From contig NZ_CH724131.1 of the NCBI RefSeq assembly GCF_000152725.1, positions 585,846 to 649,845 of the forward strand: 64,000 nucleotides of DNA, in the 5' to 3' direction. The stretch's first letter is position 1, and every line of letters begins with the position of its first letter. Under the pieces are notes generated by a model. The model did no database searches, had not been told where the DNA came from, and worked only from the letters and a program-made list of their open reading frames with translations. Both the position numbers and the translations under genes were made by a program. Origin of the DNA: Pseudooceanicola batsensis HTCC2597. Lineage in GTDB: Bacteria > Pseudomonadota > Alphaproteobacteria > Rhodobacterales > Rhodobacteraceae. Of the stretch, positions 36,956-49,804 are shown piece by piece.

Positions 36956-38245
36956 ATGACATTGTCCCAAGCCCTGGCGGCCTTCGCCGCCGCCCCCGAT
37001 CCGCGCATTCCCGACGCGACGGCGCGGATCCTGCGCCTGTCGATGCTCGACTGGATCGCCTGCGGCTGCGCCGGCACCGACGAACCGGTCGCCCGGATCA
37101 CCCGCGACATGGTGATGGAAGAGGGCGGCGCGGCCCAGGCCTCGCTTTTCGGCGGGGGGCGCGTTCCGGCGCGGGCCGCCGCGCTGGTCAATGGCGCGAC
37201 GTCCCATGCGCTGGACTACGACGACACGCATTTCGCGCATATCGGCCACCCCTCGGTCGCCGTCTTTCCCGCCGCCCTCGCCATCGCCGAGGGCGAGGGG
37301 CTGGACGGCGGGCAGCTTCGGACCGCCGCGCTGATCGGCATGGAGGCCTCGATCCGCGTCGGCATCTGGCTGGGGCGCGGCCATTACCAGGTCGGGTTTC
37401 ACCAGACGGCCACCGCCGGGGCCTTCGGCGCGGCGCTGGCCGCCGGCCGGCTGCTGGGGCTGGAGGCCACGGCGTTGCAGGCGGTGCTCGGCCTCGCGGG
37501 GACCCGCGCGGCGGGCCTCAAGAGCCAGTTCGGCACCATGGGCAAGCCCTACAACGCGGGCCTCGCCGCGGCGACGGGGGTCGAGGCCGCGCTGCTGGTG
37601 GCCAAGGGGTTCGAACCGGCGCCGCAGGGCCTGGACGGCCCGCAGGGTTTTGGCGAGACGCACCACGGCGCGGGGGACGAGACGGCGCTGGACGGGCTGG
37701 GCGAGCGCTGGCATTTCGCCTCGGTCGCTCACAAGTTCCACGCCTGCTGCCACGGATTGCACGCCGCCCTCGAGGCGGTGGCGGGGCTGCTGCCGATCGC
37801 CCCGGACCGGATCGACCGGATCGAGGTCGCGACCCATCCCCGCTGGATGACCGTCTGCAACCAGCCTGCGCCGACCACCGGCCTCGGCGCAAAATTCTCC
37901 TATGCCACTGTCCTGCCGATGGCCGTTCTGGGCGTCGATACGGCAAAGCTGGAGAGCTATACCGCCGCGCTTTGCGCGCGCGACGACCTCGCCGCCCTGC
38001 GCGACAGGGTGCGGGTGATCCCCGACGATGGGCTGACCGAGATGCAGGCGCGCGTGCGGGTCGTCACGGATGCGGGCGACAGAGAGGCCTTTCACGATCT
38101 CGACGCCCCGCTGCCGCCGGACGAGAAGGCGGCGAAGGTCGGCGCCAAGGCCGAAAGCCTGCTCGGTCCCCGCGCCGCCGAAGCGCGGGACCTGGTCGAG
38201 GGGGGCGCACCGGCGCGCGAGGTCGGGGCCTTCCTGCGCGGTTGA
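36956..38245 (+). CDS. MmgE/PrpD family protein
   Basis: This 429-residue protein matches the MmgE/PrpD family of dehydratases, whose PrpD member dehydrates 2-methylcitrate. Two parts are visible: a helical domain (1-260) with NGATSHALDYDDTH near residue 78 and KPYNAGLAAATGVEAALLA near 196, and a smaller C-terminal alpha/beta domain. No propionate genes (prpB, prpC) are adjacent, so the substrate is open. A GGAGGAGG ribosome site precedes ATG 36956. A GC hairpin follows the stop. Confidence 0.88.
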   Translation: MTLSQALAAFAAAPDPRIPDATARILRLSMLDWIACGCAGTDEPVARITRDMVMEEGGAAQASLFGGGRVPARAAALVNGATSHALDYDDTHFAHIGHPSVAVFPAALAIAEGEGLDGGQLRTAALIGMEASIRVGIWLGRGHYQVGFHQTATAGAFGAALAAGRLLGLEATALQAVLGLAGTRAAGLKSQFGTMGKPYNAGLAAATGVEAALLVAKGFEPAPQGLDGPQGFGETHHGAGDETALDGLGERWHFASVAHKFHACCHGLHAALEAVAGLLPIAPDRIDRIEVATHPRWMTVCNQPAPTTGLGAKFSYATVLPMAVLGVDTAKLESYTAALCARDDLAALRDRVRVIPDDGLTEMQARVRVVTDAGDREAFHDLDAPLPPDEKAAKVGAKAESLLGPRAAEARDLVEGGAPAREVGAFLRG

Positions 38246-38247
38246 TC

Positions 38248-38276
38248 GCCCGGCCGGACCGGCCCCTCGGCCGGGC
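38248..38276. terminator. G+C hairpin between convergent genes
   Basis: A perfect 9-bp inverted repeat GCCCGGCCG-N11-CGGCCGGGC lies between the stops of the MmgE/PrpD gene and pncC. There is no T-run on either side, so it is a weak or factor-dependent terminator candidate usable by both strands. Confidence 0.4.
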
Positions 38277-38288
38277 GGCGCGCGGTGC

Positions 38289-38762
38289 CTAGTCCAGCAG
38301 GCCCCTGATCATCTCGAACGCCTGATCGCGCGAGGCCGCGCGCACGGCGTTCCGGCCGAGCGCGCCGAACTGGCAGGTCTCGGCCCGCGTCTCGCCGCCG
38401 CGCCGGGTCACCGCGAAACAGACCATGCCCTCGGGCTTCGATCCGCTGCCGCCGGGGCCGGCCACGCCGGTGATCCCGACGGCCACCTCGGCGCCCAGCC
38501 GGGCGAGCGCGCCGGTGGCCATCTCGATGGCGGTTTCCTCGCTGACCGCGCCGTGGGCCTTCAACGTCTCTTCGCGCACGCCCAGCACGTCGCGCTTGAT
38601 GCCGTTGGAATAGGCCACGACACCGCCCAGCACCACGTCGGACGATCCCGCGATGTCGATCAGCGCCGACGAGACCATGCCGCCGGTGCAACTCTCGGCG
38701 GTGACGAGCGTGACCCCCGCGGTGCGGCAGGCCTCGAGCAGGGCTTCGGGTGTGACGGACAT
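38289..38762 (-). CDS. pncC: Nicotinamide-nucleotide amidohydrolase (CinA C-terminal domain)
   Basis: This 157-residue protein equals the C-terminal domain of CinA, which deamidates nicotinamide mononucleotide to nicotinate mononucleotide in NAD recycling. The catalytic serine is Ser24 in TAESCTGG, and GVAGPGGSGSKPEGMV near residue 100 forms the substrate loop. The N-terminal molybdopterin-binding-like domain of full CinA is absent, as is usual for PncC. It lies 19 bases downstream of pgpA, probably in the ispDF-pgpA-pncC operon. Confidence 0.93.
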   Translation of the reverse strand: MSVTPEALLEACRTAGVTLVTAESCTGGMVSSALIDIAGSSDVVLGGVVAYSNGIKRDVLGVREETLKAHGAVSEETAIEMATGALARLGAEVAVGITGVAGPGGSGSKPEGMVCFAVTRRGGETRAETCQFGALGRNAVRAASRDQAFEMIRGLLD

Positions 38763-38781
38763 GGCGATCTTTCTCCGGCGG

Positions 38782-39276
38782 TCAGGTCAGGAACACATGG
38801 TAGAGCGCGCCCAGCAGGATGACGACCAGCGCGGCGAAGACGCCGGCCAGCGCGTCGTCCAGCATCACGCCGAGCGGATCGTGCCGCCGGTCGGCCCAGC
38901 CGATGATCCAGGGTTTCCAGATATCGAAGAGGCGGAAGGCGAAGAAGGCCACCACCCAGCCGGGCCACAGCCGCAGCAGGTCGGCCCCCGCAAAGCTCGC
39001 GCCGTAGAGCACGGGGAAGAGCGCGATCCACTGGCCCGCCACCTCGTCCACCACCACGCGCGAGGGGTCGGGATCGCCGTTGCCGGTGGTGATCTGGATC
39101 GTCGCCCAGAAACCGGCGGCGAACACCACCAGGATCGCACCCAGGAACAGGAGCAGGCCGCCCATGTGGTACAGCCCCCAGGCGAAGGGCAGGGCGACGA
39201 GACTGCCCCAGGTGCCGGGGGCCGGACGCAGCAGGCCGACGCCTCCGAAGGTGCCGATGATCTCTTCCGCTTTCAT
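38782..39276 (-). CDS. pgpA: Phosphatidylglycerophosphatase A
   Basis: This 164-residue membrane protein removes phosphate from phosphatidylglycerophosphate in phosphatidylglycerol synthesis. Family marks are [21 protein letters not shown] at the N-terminus, [13 protein letters not shown] near residue 75 and the [18 protein letters not shown] segment followed by [11 protein letters not shown], which carries conserved acidic residues. Three or four hydrophobic segments are visible. Its ATG overlaps the ispDF stop (ATGA). Confidence 0.94.
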   Translation of the reverse strand: MKAEEIIGTFGGVGLLRPAPGTWGSLVALPFAWGLYHMGGLLLFLGAILVVFAAGFWATIQITTGNGDPDPSRVVVDEVAGQWIALFPVLYGASFAGADLLRLWPGWVVAFFAFRLFDIWKPWIIGWADRRHDPLGVMLDDALAGVFAALVVILLGALYHVFLT

Positions 39277-40421
39277 CGCGCCACCAGACACGCGGTGGCC
39301 ATGGCCGCGATCCCCTCTTCCCGGCCGGTGAAACCCAGCCTCTCGGACGTGGTGGCCTTGACCGAGATCCGGTCGGCCCCGAGGCCCGTGATCTCGGCAA
39401 GCCTCGCCTGCATGGCGGCGGCATGGGGGCCGACCTTGGGTTTCTCGCAGACCAGCGTGCAGTCGATGTTCGACACGGCATATCCCCTCTCGGCGGCAAG
39501 TTTCACCGCGTGTTTCAGAAAAATCCGGCTGTCGGCGCCCTTCCACTGCGGATCGGAGGGCGGGAAATGGCGGCCGATGTCGCCCGCGGCGAGCGCGCCG
39601 TAGATCGCATCCGTCACCGCATGCATGCCCACATCCGCATCCGAGTGGCCCAGCAGCCCCCGGTCATGCGGCACGGTCACACCGCAAAGCGTCACGCCGT
39701 CCCCCTCGCAGAAGGCGTGTACATCGTAGCCGTTGCCGAGGCGCACATCCATCGCCGTGCCTTTCCTGCCGGTCAGGATCGCCGCCGCGCGGGAAAAATC
39801 CTGAGGGTGGGTGATCTTGATGTTCTCGTCCGCGCCGGGCGTGACGACCACCTCCAGCCCGGCCGAGAGCGCGACCTCGACATCGTCGGCGGCCTCGCCT
39901 TCGAACCCGTCATGCGCGGCGGCGATGGGACCGATCTCGAATCCCTGGGGTGTCTGCGCGCGGTGCAGGCCCGTCCGGTCGCGCGTGCCGGCGATCCTGT
40001 CGCCTTCGCTCGTCCACAGCGCATCGGTCACCGTCAGACCCGGCGCGGCCCCCGTCGCCCCGGCAAGCAGCGCCCCGCGCACGCCCGCGATCACCTCGGG
40101 CGTGACGCAGGGGCGGGCAATGTCGTGGATCAGCACGTAATCGGCGCCGAGCGCCCAGGCCCGGGTGATCCCGGCCTTGACCGAGAGGCTGCGGGTCGCC
40201 CCGCCGGGCACACGATGGACATCCGCGGGCAGGTCCATGCCCATGTCGTCGGCATGCAGCACCACGACCACCGGCCCCGCCCCGGCGAAGGCGGCGAGCG
40301 TCCAGTCCGCCACGCGGCGTCCGGCCAGCGGCTGCCACTGCTTGGGCAGGTCGCCGCCGGCCCGCAGCCCGCGCCCGGCAGCGACCAGAATGGTGACGAA
40401 TTTCGGCGTGTCCTCGGTCAT
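39273..40421 (-). CDS. ispDF: Bifunctional IspD/IspF enzyme of the MEP isoprenoid pathway
   Basis: This 382-residue fusion has IspD (residues 1-223; [16 protein letters not shown] nucleotide motif, [10 protein letters not shown] near 99, [10 protein letters not shown] near 199) and IspF (224-382; [11 protein letters not shown] with metal ligands, [30 protein letters not shown]). IspD makes CDP-methylerythritol and IspF the cyclodiphosphate. Fusion of these non-consecutive steps is common in alphaproteobacteria. ATG 40421 is chosen over longer in-frame starts. It heads the operon with pgpA and pncC. Confidence 0.97.
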   Translation of the reverse strand: MTEDTPKFVTILVAAGRGLRAGGDLPKQWQPLAGRRVADWTLAAFAGAGPVVVVLHADDMGMDLPADVHRVPGGATRSLSVKAGITRAWALGADYVLIHDIARPCVTPEVIAGVRGALLAGATGAAPGLTVTDALWTSEGDRIAGTRDRTGLHRAQTPQGFEIGPIAAAHDGFEGEAADDVEVALSAGLEVVVTPGADENIKITHPQDFSRAAAILTGRKGTAMDVRLGNGYDVHAFCEGDGVTLCGVTVPHDRGLLGHSDADVGMHAVTDAIYGALAAGDIGRHFPPSDPQWKGADSRIFLKHAVKLAAERGYAVSNIDCTLVCEKPKVGPHAAAMQARLAEITGLGADRISVKATTSERLGFTGREEGIAAMATACLVAR

Positions 40422-40587
40422 GCCGCCCTGATTAGGAGGATTTGATCCGTTCGGCAATTGCCTCCACCGTCGCACCGTGTGTTCAAAATTTAGGCAAACG
40501 CTGACATGTCGGGCGAATTACCGTTTTGTCTTCGTTGAGCTTACCCCGTATTCGGTCTAATCAAACCCTGTTGCACAAGGTTTAGGC

Positions 40588-41564
<977 letters not shown>

Positions 41565-41568
<4 letters not shown>

Positions 41569-42656
41569 TCGAGGACGATACGGTCTGGAACTCCCTCCCG
41601 GTGCCGGCGTTGCTGCTGGATCCCGAGGATTGCATCGTCGCCATCAACCCTTCGGCCGAGGGCTTTCTGAACACCTCGTCCAAGACGATCCGCGGCTCCC
41701 GCGTCTGGGAAAAGGTGATGATCGACAGTCCGCTCGAGGCGGCCTTCGAGCGCGCCCGCGCCACCGCCTCGCCGCTCTTCGTGAACGACGTCGACGTGGG
41801 CACGGGCGAACGGGCGCCGCTGCATTGCAACCTCCAGATCGCGCCGATGGCGGATCAGCCGGGGCACATGCTTTTCCTGATCTCGCCGCGCGAACTTGCC
41901 GGGCGGCTGACTCAGGACCACACGGTCAAGTCTGCCGCCAAGTCCGCGATCGGCATGGCCGAGATGCTGGCGCACGAGATCAAGAACCCGCTGGCGGGCA
42001 TCACCGGCGCCGCGCAGCTTCTGTCGATGAACCTCAAGGCGCCGGATCGCGAGCTGACCGACCTGATCGTCGCCGAAAGCCGCCGCATCGTGAAGCTGCT
42101 GGAACAGGTCGAGCAGTTCGGCAACCTCACATTGCCCGATCTGCGCCCCGTCAACGTGCATGACGTGCTCGACCGCGCCCGGCGATCCGCCCTGCTGGGC
42201 TTCGGTGCGCAGATGAAGATCGTCGAGGATTACGACCCCTCGCTGCCGATGGCGGTCGGAGACCCGGACCAACTGCTCCAGGTCGTGCTGAACCTTCTCA
42301 AGAACGCCGCGGAAGCTGCTGATAAAGAAGGCGGAACGATCCGTCTGCGAACCTATTTCGAACATTCGTTCCGCCTCCGGCGCTCGGACGGGGAGGGCAA
42401 GACCCTGCCCCTGCAGATCGAGATCATCGACGACGGGCCGGGCCTGCCCCCCGATATCGCCGAGGACATCTTCGATCCTTTCGTCTCGGGCAAGGAGAAC
42501 GGCACGGGCCTGGGCCTCGCGCTGGTGAGCAAGATCATCTCGGATCACGAGGGCTGGATCTCGGTCACGTCGGTGCCGGGCCGCACGGTCTTTCGCCTGT
42601 CGCTGCCGATGGACAGGGCCCGCAACCGGAAAAAGAAGCCCAGCAAGGAGAGCTGA
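41565..42656 (+). CDS. ntrB: Nitrogen regulation sensor kinase NtrB
   Basis: This 363-residue soluble histidine kinase has a PAS domain (about residues 10-110), the phospho-accepting His137 in [11 protein letters not shown], and an ATPase domain with N box [29 protein letters not shown] and [12 protein letters not shown]. It phosphorylates NtrC when nitrogen is scarce and is normally held in check by PII proteins. ATGA overlap with dusB and three bases to ntrC indicate a single message. Confidence 0.96.
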
Positions 42657-42659
42657 CCC

Positions 42660-44030
<1,371 letters not shown>

Positions 44031-44124
44031 AACGGCAACAGAGCAGTGGCGCCGGAGTTTCACCCGGCACGGCCACACCGGATATTACACGGCTGCAGAT
44101 CGCGGCCAATTTGCGAGGCGGCCT

Positions 44125-46419
44125 GTGGCGACCCGGGCACGGAACACAGCCTGGACCGTTTTGATGCGGCTCAGGCGCAAGAGGCGTTTGCAGAACGCGG
44201 CGACCTTGGGGCTGGTGATCCTCGGGCCTCTGCTGGTGCTTGCCACCTTCCTTGTCCTCGGTCCGTTCGAGCAGGGCGCCTCCTCGCTTCCGCTGCGGCT
44301 GGTGCTGCTGGTCGATCTCGTCTACGTGCTGGTCGTCGCCGCGCTGGTCCTGCAGCGGGTCGCGCGGATGGTGGCCGCCCGCCGGGCCAAGTCGGCCGGC
44401 AGCCGGCTGCACCTGCGCCTGACGGGCGTCTTCGCGATCATGGCGCTGATCCCCACGGTCTCGGTCGCGATTTTCGCCGTGCTGACGATCAACATCGGTC
44501 TCGAGGGCTGGTTCTCGGAACGTGTGCGGCAGGTCGTGGGGTCGTCGCTGGCCGCGGCCCGCGCCTACGAACAGGAGCACCGCGAGGATCTCGAAGAGGA
44601 CGCGCGCGCGCTGGCCCGGTTCCTCGACAACGCCCGGCGGCGGGATTTCCTGATCACGGATGCGGTGATCCGCCAGCTGCTCGCCTCGGGTCAGAGCCAG
44701 ATCCAGCGCGGCCTGCGCGAGGCCTACGTCATCGACAGCGCCGGCGGGATCCGGTCGCGGGGCGAACGCAGCTATCTCTTCGATTACGAGGAACCGACCG
44801 CCGAACAGATCGAGACGGCCGCGACCGAGGGCTATCTGCTGATCGAGGACTGGGACAACAACGAATTCCGCGCGCTTCTGCCGCTGCAGGCCTATGTCGA
44901 CCGCTACCTCTATGTCAGTCGCGACGTCGACGGAGAGATCCTCAGCCTGCTGGACGACACGCAGGAGACGGTGCGCCTCTATCAGCAGCTCGAGAACGAA
45001 CGGGGCCGCGTGCTGTTCGAATTCGGCCTGCTCTATATCGGCTTCGCGGTCATCCTGATCCTGGCGGCCGTCTGGCTGGGCCTGTGGTTCGCCGAGCGGT
45101 TGTCGGGCCCGGTCGGTCGCCTGACAGGCGCGGCGCAACGGGTCGGGTCGGGCGATCTGGACGTGCGCGTGACCGAGGATGACGGCGACGACGAGATCGC
45201 GATGCTGTCGCGCTATTTCAACCAGATGACGACACAGCTGAAGGGCCAGCGCGAGGCGCTGCTGGAGAACACCAACCAGATCGAACAGCGCCGGCGCCTG
45301 TTCGATTCCGTTCTCAGTTCGGTCACGTCGGGTGTTGTCGGCCTCGACCGCGAGGGGCGGGTCACCTTCGTGAACCGCTCGGCCGAGCGGCTGCTCGACT
45401 GGCACGACGATCAGGAGAACGTGGCCATCTCGGTCGCCGTGCCCGAGTTCGGCCCGCTTTTCGATCAGCTGCGCGACAGCGGCGGCCAGACCCTGCAAGC
45501 CGAGATCAAGGTCGTGCGCGGCGGCCGGCAGGAGGCGCTTCTGGTCCGCATGGCGACACGGCGCAACACCGAGGGCCGGCGCGAGGGCTACGTGGTGGCC
45601 TTCGACGATGTGACCGATCTTGTCACCGCGCAGCGCATGGCGGCCTGGGGCGACGTGGCGCGGCGCATCGCGCACGAGATCAAGAACCCGTTGACGCCGA
45701 TCCAGCTCTCGGCCGAGCGGATCAAGCGCAAGTTCTCGCGCCATCTGGAACAGACCCAGGTCGAGGATCTCGAAGCGCTGACCGAGGTGATCGTGCGCCA
45801 GACCAACGACCTGCGCCGCATCGTCGACGAATTCTCGAAATTCGCGCGGATGCCCGAACCCGAGAAGCGGCAGGAGGATCTGCGCGACCTGCTGCAGGGC
45901 GTCGTCCTGCTGCAGGAGGCGGGCCAGCCCGAGGTGCGCATCACGTCGGATCTGCCCGCCGCCGCCATGCCGGCCGATCTCGACGCCACCATGATCGGCC
46001 AGGCGCTGACCAATCTGATCAAGAACGCGGGCGAGGCGACGGAGTCCCTGCGCGACACGGGCGCCCCCGAAGGCTACCGCCCGGCCATCCGCGTCTCGGC
46101 CGAGACGGTCCTGCAGGAAACCGACCTGGGATCCGCACCCTGGGCCGAGATCCGCATCGCCGACAACGGCATCGGTCTGCCCGCCGACCGGGCGCGGCTG
46201 TTCGAGCCCTACGTGACGACCCGCGACAAGGGGACGGGCCTGGGCCTGCCGATCGTCAAGAAGATCATCGAGGAACATGGCGGCACGCTCCGCCTGGACG
46301 ACGCCGAGCCCTTCGAGGGGCTGGGCCATTCCGGCGCCTGCGCCGTCATCCGCCTGCCGCTGATCGCCGGCGCGATCGAGAGGCCGGGAGCCGGACAGAA
46401 AGTGAGTGAGGGAACATGA
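44125..46419 (+). CDS. ntrY: Nitrogen-related sensor kinase NtrY
   Basis: This 764-residue membrane kinase has two hydrophobic segments near the N-terminus, another at about residue 95-115, a periplasmic sensing part (to about 300), a further membrane helix, HAMP (about 325-375), PAS (about 395-490), phospho-histidine in [23 protein letters not shown], and an ATPase domain (GEATESL; GTGLGLPIVKKI). GTG 44125 is the start, preceded by GAGG. With ntrX it senses nitrogen and redox signals. The stop overlaps ntrX by ATGA. Confidence 0.95.
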   Translation: MATRARNTAWTVLMRLRRKRRLQNAATLGLVILGPLLVLATFLVLGPFEQGASSLPLRLVLLVDLVYVLVVAALVLQRVARMVAARRAKSAGSRLHLRLTGVFAIMALIPTVSVAIFAVLTINIGLEGWFSERVRQVVGSSLAAARAYEQEHREDLEEDARALARFLDNARRRDFLITDAVIRQLLASGQSQIQRGLREAYVIDSAGGIRSRGERSYLFDYEEPTAEQIETAATEGYLLIEDWDNNEFRALLPLQAYVDRYLYVSRDVDGEILSLLDDTQETVRLYQQLENERGRVLFEFGLLYIGFAVILILAAVWLGLWFAERLSGPVGRLTGAAQRVGSGDLDVRVTEDDGDDEIAMLSRYFNQMTTQLKGQREALLENTNQIEQRRRLFDSVLSSVTSGVVGLDREGRVTFVNRSAERLLDWHDDQENVAISVAVPEFGPLFDQLRDSGGQTLQAEIKVVRGGRQEALLVRMATRRNTEGRREGYVVAFDDVTDLVTAQRMAAWGDVARRIAHEIKNPLTPIQLSAERIKRKFSRHLEQTQVEDLEALTEVIVRQTNDLRRIVDEFSKFARMPEPEKRQEDLRDLLQGVVLLQEAGQPEVRITSDLPAAAMPADLDATMIGQALTNLIKNAGEATESLRDTGAPEGYRPAIRVSAETVLQETDLGSAPWAEIRIADNGIGLPADRARLFEPYVTTRDKGTGLGLPIVKKIIEEHGGTLRLDDAEPFEGLGHSGACAVIRLPLIAGAIERPGAGQKVSEGT

Positions 46420-47813
46420 GTGACATACTGATCGTCGACGACGAGCGCGACATCCGCGAACTTATCTCGGACATCCTCGAGGACGAGGGGTACGCGACGC
46501 GCCTGGCGGGCAATTCCGACGAATGCATGGCGCATCTGAACACCGAGCCGCCCGGTCTGATGATCCTCGACATCTGGCTCAAGGACAGCCGGATGGACGG
46601 GATCGACATCCTCAAGCACGTCAAGCGCGACAATCCGGACGTGCCGGTGGTCATCATCTCGGGCCACGGCAATATCGAGATCGCGGTGGCGGCGATCAAG
46701 CAGGGCGCCTATGATTTCATCGAAAAGCCCTTCAACATCGACCAGCTTCTGGTGGTGATCCGCCGCGCGATGGAGACCTCGCGCCTGCGGCGCGAGAACC
46801 AGCAGCTGCGCCGCAAGGACAATCAGTCGGCCGAGATGGTGGGCGAATCCGCCGCCTTCCGCGCGCTGCTCGGCCAGCTCGAGAAGGTGACGAAATCCAA
46901 CGGCCGCGTCATGCTGACCGGCCCCTCGGGATCCGGCAAGGAGGTCGCCGCGCGCCATATCCACGCCCAGTCCAACCGCGCCGGCGGCCCCTTCGTTTCG
47001 GTCAATTGCGCGACGATCGAGGCCGACCGGATGGAGGAGGTGCTCTTCGGTCGCGAGAATTCGGAGCGCGGGGTCGAGCCGGGGCTGCTGGAACAGGCGC
47101 ACGGCGGGGTGATCTATTTCGACGAGGTCGCCGACATGCCGATCGGCACCCAGTCCAAGATCCTGCGGGTGCTCGTGGAACAGCAGTTCCTGCGGGTCGG
47201 CGGCTCCGACAAGGTGCGGGTGGACCTTCGGGTGATCTCGTCGACCTCGCGCGATCTCGAGGCCGAGATCGCCGCCGGGACCTTCCGCCAAGAGCTATAT
47301 CACCGGCTCAACGTGGTGCCGATCGCCGTGCCCAGCCTGGCGGACCGGCGCGAGGACATCCCGGTCCTGGCCGATTATTTCATCGAGACGCTGCACCGGA
47401 CGCAGGGCCTGCCGCAGCGGCGCCTCTCTGAAGAGGCGGCGGCGCTGATGCAGACGATGATCTGGCCGGGCAACGTTCGGCAACTGCGCAACGTCATCGA
47501 ACGCATCCTGATCCTCGGCGACGGCACGGGCGAAATCGAGACACGCGAGGTGCCCTCGGACGACGAGAAGCCGGCCGAGGACGGTCGCGTCGTCCTGTCC
47601 GGCGCCCTGGCCACCCTGCCGCTGCGCGAGGCGCGCGAGGCGTTCGAGCGCGAGTACCTGCTGACGCAGATCAACCGCTTCGGCGGCAATATCTCGAAGA
47701 CGGCGCAGTTCGTGGGCATGGAACGTTCGGCCCTGCACCGCAAGCTCAAGTCCCTGGGCGTCGTGACCTCGACCAAGTCCGGCGGACGGATCGCCCGGAT
47801 CGAGGCCGAGTAG
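46416..47813 (+). CDS. ntrX: Response regulator NtrX
   Basis: This 465-residue protein has a receiver (phospho-acceptor Asp52 in LMILDIWLKD), a AAA+ domain with Walker A GPSGSGKE and GGVIYFDEV, and a Fis-type helix-turn-helix ending ERSALHRKLKSLG. Where GAFTGA would lie the sequence is LFGRENSERGVEPG, which is normal for NtrX, a regulator that usually does not need sigma-54. It is coupled to ntrY by ATGA and ends the operon that begins at dusB. Confidence 0.96.
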   Translation: MSDILIVDDERDIRELISDILEDEGYATRLAGNSDECMAHLNTEPPGLMILDIWLKDSRMDGIDILKHVKRDNPDVPVVIISGHGNIEIAVAAIKQGAYDFIEKPFNIDQLLVVIRRAMETSRLRRENQQLRRKDNQSAEMVGESAAFRALLGQLEKVTKSNGRVMLTGPSGSGKEVAARHIHAQSNRAGGPFVSVNCATIEADRMEEVLFGRENSERGVEPGLLEQAHGGVIYFDEVADMPIGTQSKILRVLVEQQFLRVGGSDKVRVDLRVISSTSRDLEAEIAAGTFRQELYHRLNVVPIAVPSLADRREDIPVLADYFIETLHRTQGLPQRRLSEEAAALMQTMIWPGNVRQLRNVIERILILGDGTGEIETREVPSDDEKPAEDGRVVLSGALATLPLREAREAFEREYLLTQINRFGGNISKTAQFVGMERSALHRKLKSLGVVTSTKSGGRIARIEAE

Positions 47814-47840
47814 CGCGGCCCGCTCCGGAACCGCCCGCGT

Positions 47841-48320
47841 CTATCCCGGCGTGACGATCTGATAGCCCGCCTGGCCGCGCGGGATGATGCAGCTCTGCCC
47901 TGTCAGTCGCGGCAGCCGGCGGGTCACAGCGGCGGGCGCCGCGTTGCGCACGGCCCCGCTGCAATAGGGCAGGCTGACCCGGTCGAACCCGCGCTCGGCC
48001 ATGCAGGTGCGGGCGATCAGGACCCGCCGCTCGGCATTGGCGTCCATGGTCTCGAATTCCGGCGGCGCCTGATAGGCCGGGCGGGTCTGGCAGTTGCCCT
48101 GGCCGTCGCAGACCTTCCGTGCCGGAACGATCGGTCCGGGCACGAGGATCGTCCGCGGCCGGAACGGCGCCGCCTGCCGGGCCGACAGGGCGCAGGCATC
48201 TTCGGCCCGGCGCACCTCGGAGACTGTCGCGCCCTCGCGGAAATAGATGTCCTGGGCACAGCCCGAGAGCGTGACGACAGCGGCCAGAGCGGTCAGCAAG
48301 GTGCGGCGGGATCGGAACAT
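47841..48320 (-). CDS. Predicted lipoprotein
   Basis: This 159-residue protein begins MFRSRRTLLTALAAVVTLSGC, a signal peptide with lipobox LSGC (Cys21). The mature part has several cysteines (in ACALS, VCDGQGNCQ, TCMAERGFD, YCSG and SCIIP) that could form disulfides in the periplasm. An alternative ATG at 48335 adds five residues. No characterised family is recognised. It is convergent with ntrX and divergent from trkA. Confidence 0.75.
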   Translation of the reverse strand: MFRSRRTLLTALAAVVTLSGCAQDIYFREGATVSEVRRAEDACALSARQAAPFRPRTILVPGPIVPARKVCDGQGNCQTRPAYQAPPEFETMDANAERRVLIARTCMAERGFDRVSLPYCSGAVRNAAPAAVTRRLPRLTGQSCIIPRGQAGYQIVTPG

Positions 48321-48423
48321 GCGGGCAGATTGCATGGAATCCGGGGCGAGGACAATTCGTTTGACCGCCTCATGCCGTTCTGTCATGCGATAGGTTCGGC
48401 AGGCAGAACCCGGGGGATAGGGG

Positions 48424-49800
48424 ATGAAGGTCATCATCTGCGGCGCCGGGCAGGTTGGCTGGCAGATCGCACGGCACCTCTCGGGCGAGAACAACGACGT
48501 CACCGTCGTCGACAACAACCCCGAACTGGTGCGCCGCGCCACCGAGACGCTCGATGTGCAGGGCATCGCCGGTTTCGCCTCGTATCCGAACATTCTCGAA
48601 CGCGCGGGCGCGCGCGACGCCGACATGATCATCGCCGCGACCTATTCCGACGAGGTCAACATGGTGACCTGCCAGGTGGCGCATTCGGTCTTCGCCGTGC
48701 CGCGCAAGATCGCCCGCCTGCGGGCGCAGAGCTATCTCGACGCGATCTATTCCGACCTCTACCGGCGCGATCACATGCCCATCGACGTGGTCATCAGCCC
48801 CGAGCGGGAAGTCGCCGAAGCCGCGCTCCAGCGTCTCTCGGCCCCGGCCGCCTTCGACACCGAGACCTTCCTGGACGGCAAGGCGCAGCTTCTGGGGATC
48901 ACCATCGACGAGGACTGTCCGGTGGTGAACACGCCGCTGCGCCAGTTGACGGACCTCTTCTCGACGCTGCGCGCCATCGTCGTCGCCGTCCGCCGCGACG
49001 GACGGCTCTTTGCGCCGGAATCCAAGGACCAGCTGTTCTCGGGGGATGCCTGCTATGTCTGTGTCCACAACGAGGACGTGGCGCGCACGATGGAGGTCTT
49101 CGGCAAGTCCACCCGCACGCAGGAGAGGGTGATCATCGTGGGCGGCGGCAATGTCGGGCTCGCCGTGGCGCAGCGGCTGGAGAAGAAGGGCCGCTCGATC
49201 CGCTCGAAGGTCATCGAGAAGACGCGGAGCATAGCCGAGAAGGCCGCGGATGCGCTGGAAAGAACTATCGTTCTGAACGGAGACGGCCTGGACAAGGTCC
49301 TGCTTTCAGAGGCCGGGGTGAGCCGCGCCGACGCGATCCTCTGCGTCACCGACGACGACAAGACCAACATGCTGGCGGCCGTGCGCGCCAAGGCCTCGGG
49401 CTGCGAGATGGCCATCGTGCTGATCAACGACCCCTCGCTCGTGCCGCTGATGGCGCCGCTGGGGATCGACGCGCATATCAACCCGCGGCAGACCACCGTC
49501 TCGTCGATCCTGCGGCACATCCGGCACGGCCGGGTGCGCGGCGTCTATTCCATCGGCGACGCCGAGGCCGAGGTGATCGAGGCCGAGGTCCTTTCGACCA
49601 GTCCGATCGCCGGCCGGTCGATCCGCGACATCGACTTCCCCGAGGGCGTGCTGATCGGCGCCATCGAACAGAACGGGAAGGTCGTGAAGCCCGAGGGCAA
49701 GATCAAGATCGACGCGGGCGACGTGATCCTGATCTTCGCCCTGTCCAAGGACGTCCCCGAGGTCGAGAGGCTGCTTCAGGTCTCGATCGACTATTTCTGA
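48424..49800 (+). CDS. trkA: Trk potassium uptake regulatory subunit TrkA
   Basis: This 458-residue protein has two RCK modules: an N-terminal KTN NAD-binding fold (KVIICGAGQVGWQIARHL) with a TrkA-C domain, repeated from about residue 235 (RVIIVGGGNVGLAVAQRLE) with a second TrkA-C domain. It controls opening of the TrkH channel according to NAD(H)/ATP. ATG 48424 has a GGGGATAGGGG site upstream. trkH begins four bases after the stop, so the two form one operon. Confidence 0.95.
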   Translation: MKVIICGAGQVGWQIARHLSGENNDVTVVDNNPELVRRATETLDVQGIAGFASYPNILERAGARDADMIIAATYSDEVNMVTCQVAHSVFAVPRKIARLRAQSYLDAIYSDLYRRDHMPIDVVISPEREVAEAALQRLSAPAAFDTETFLDGKAQLLGITIDEDCPVVNTPLRQLTDLFSTLRAIVVAVRRDGRLFAPESKDQLFSGDACYVCVHNEDVARTMEVFGKSTRTQERVIIVGGGNVGLAVAQRLEKKGRSIRSKVIEKTRSIAEKAADALERTIVLNGDGLDKVLLSEAGVSRADAILCVTDDDKTNMLAAVRAKASGCEMAIVLINDPSLVPLMAPLGIDAHINPRQTTVSSILRHIRHGRVRGVYSIGDAEAEVIEAEVLSTSPIAGRSIRDIDFPEGVLIGAIEQNGKVVKPEGKIKIDAGDVILIFALSKDVPEVERLLQVSIDYF

Positions 49801-49804
49801 GCCG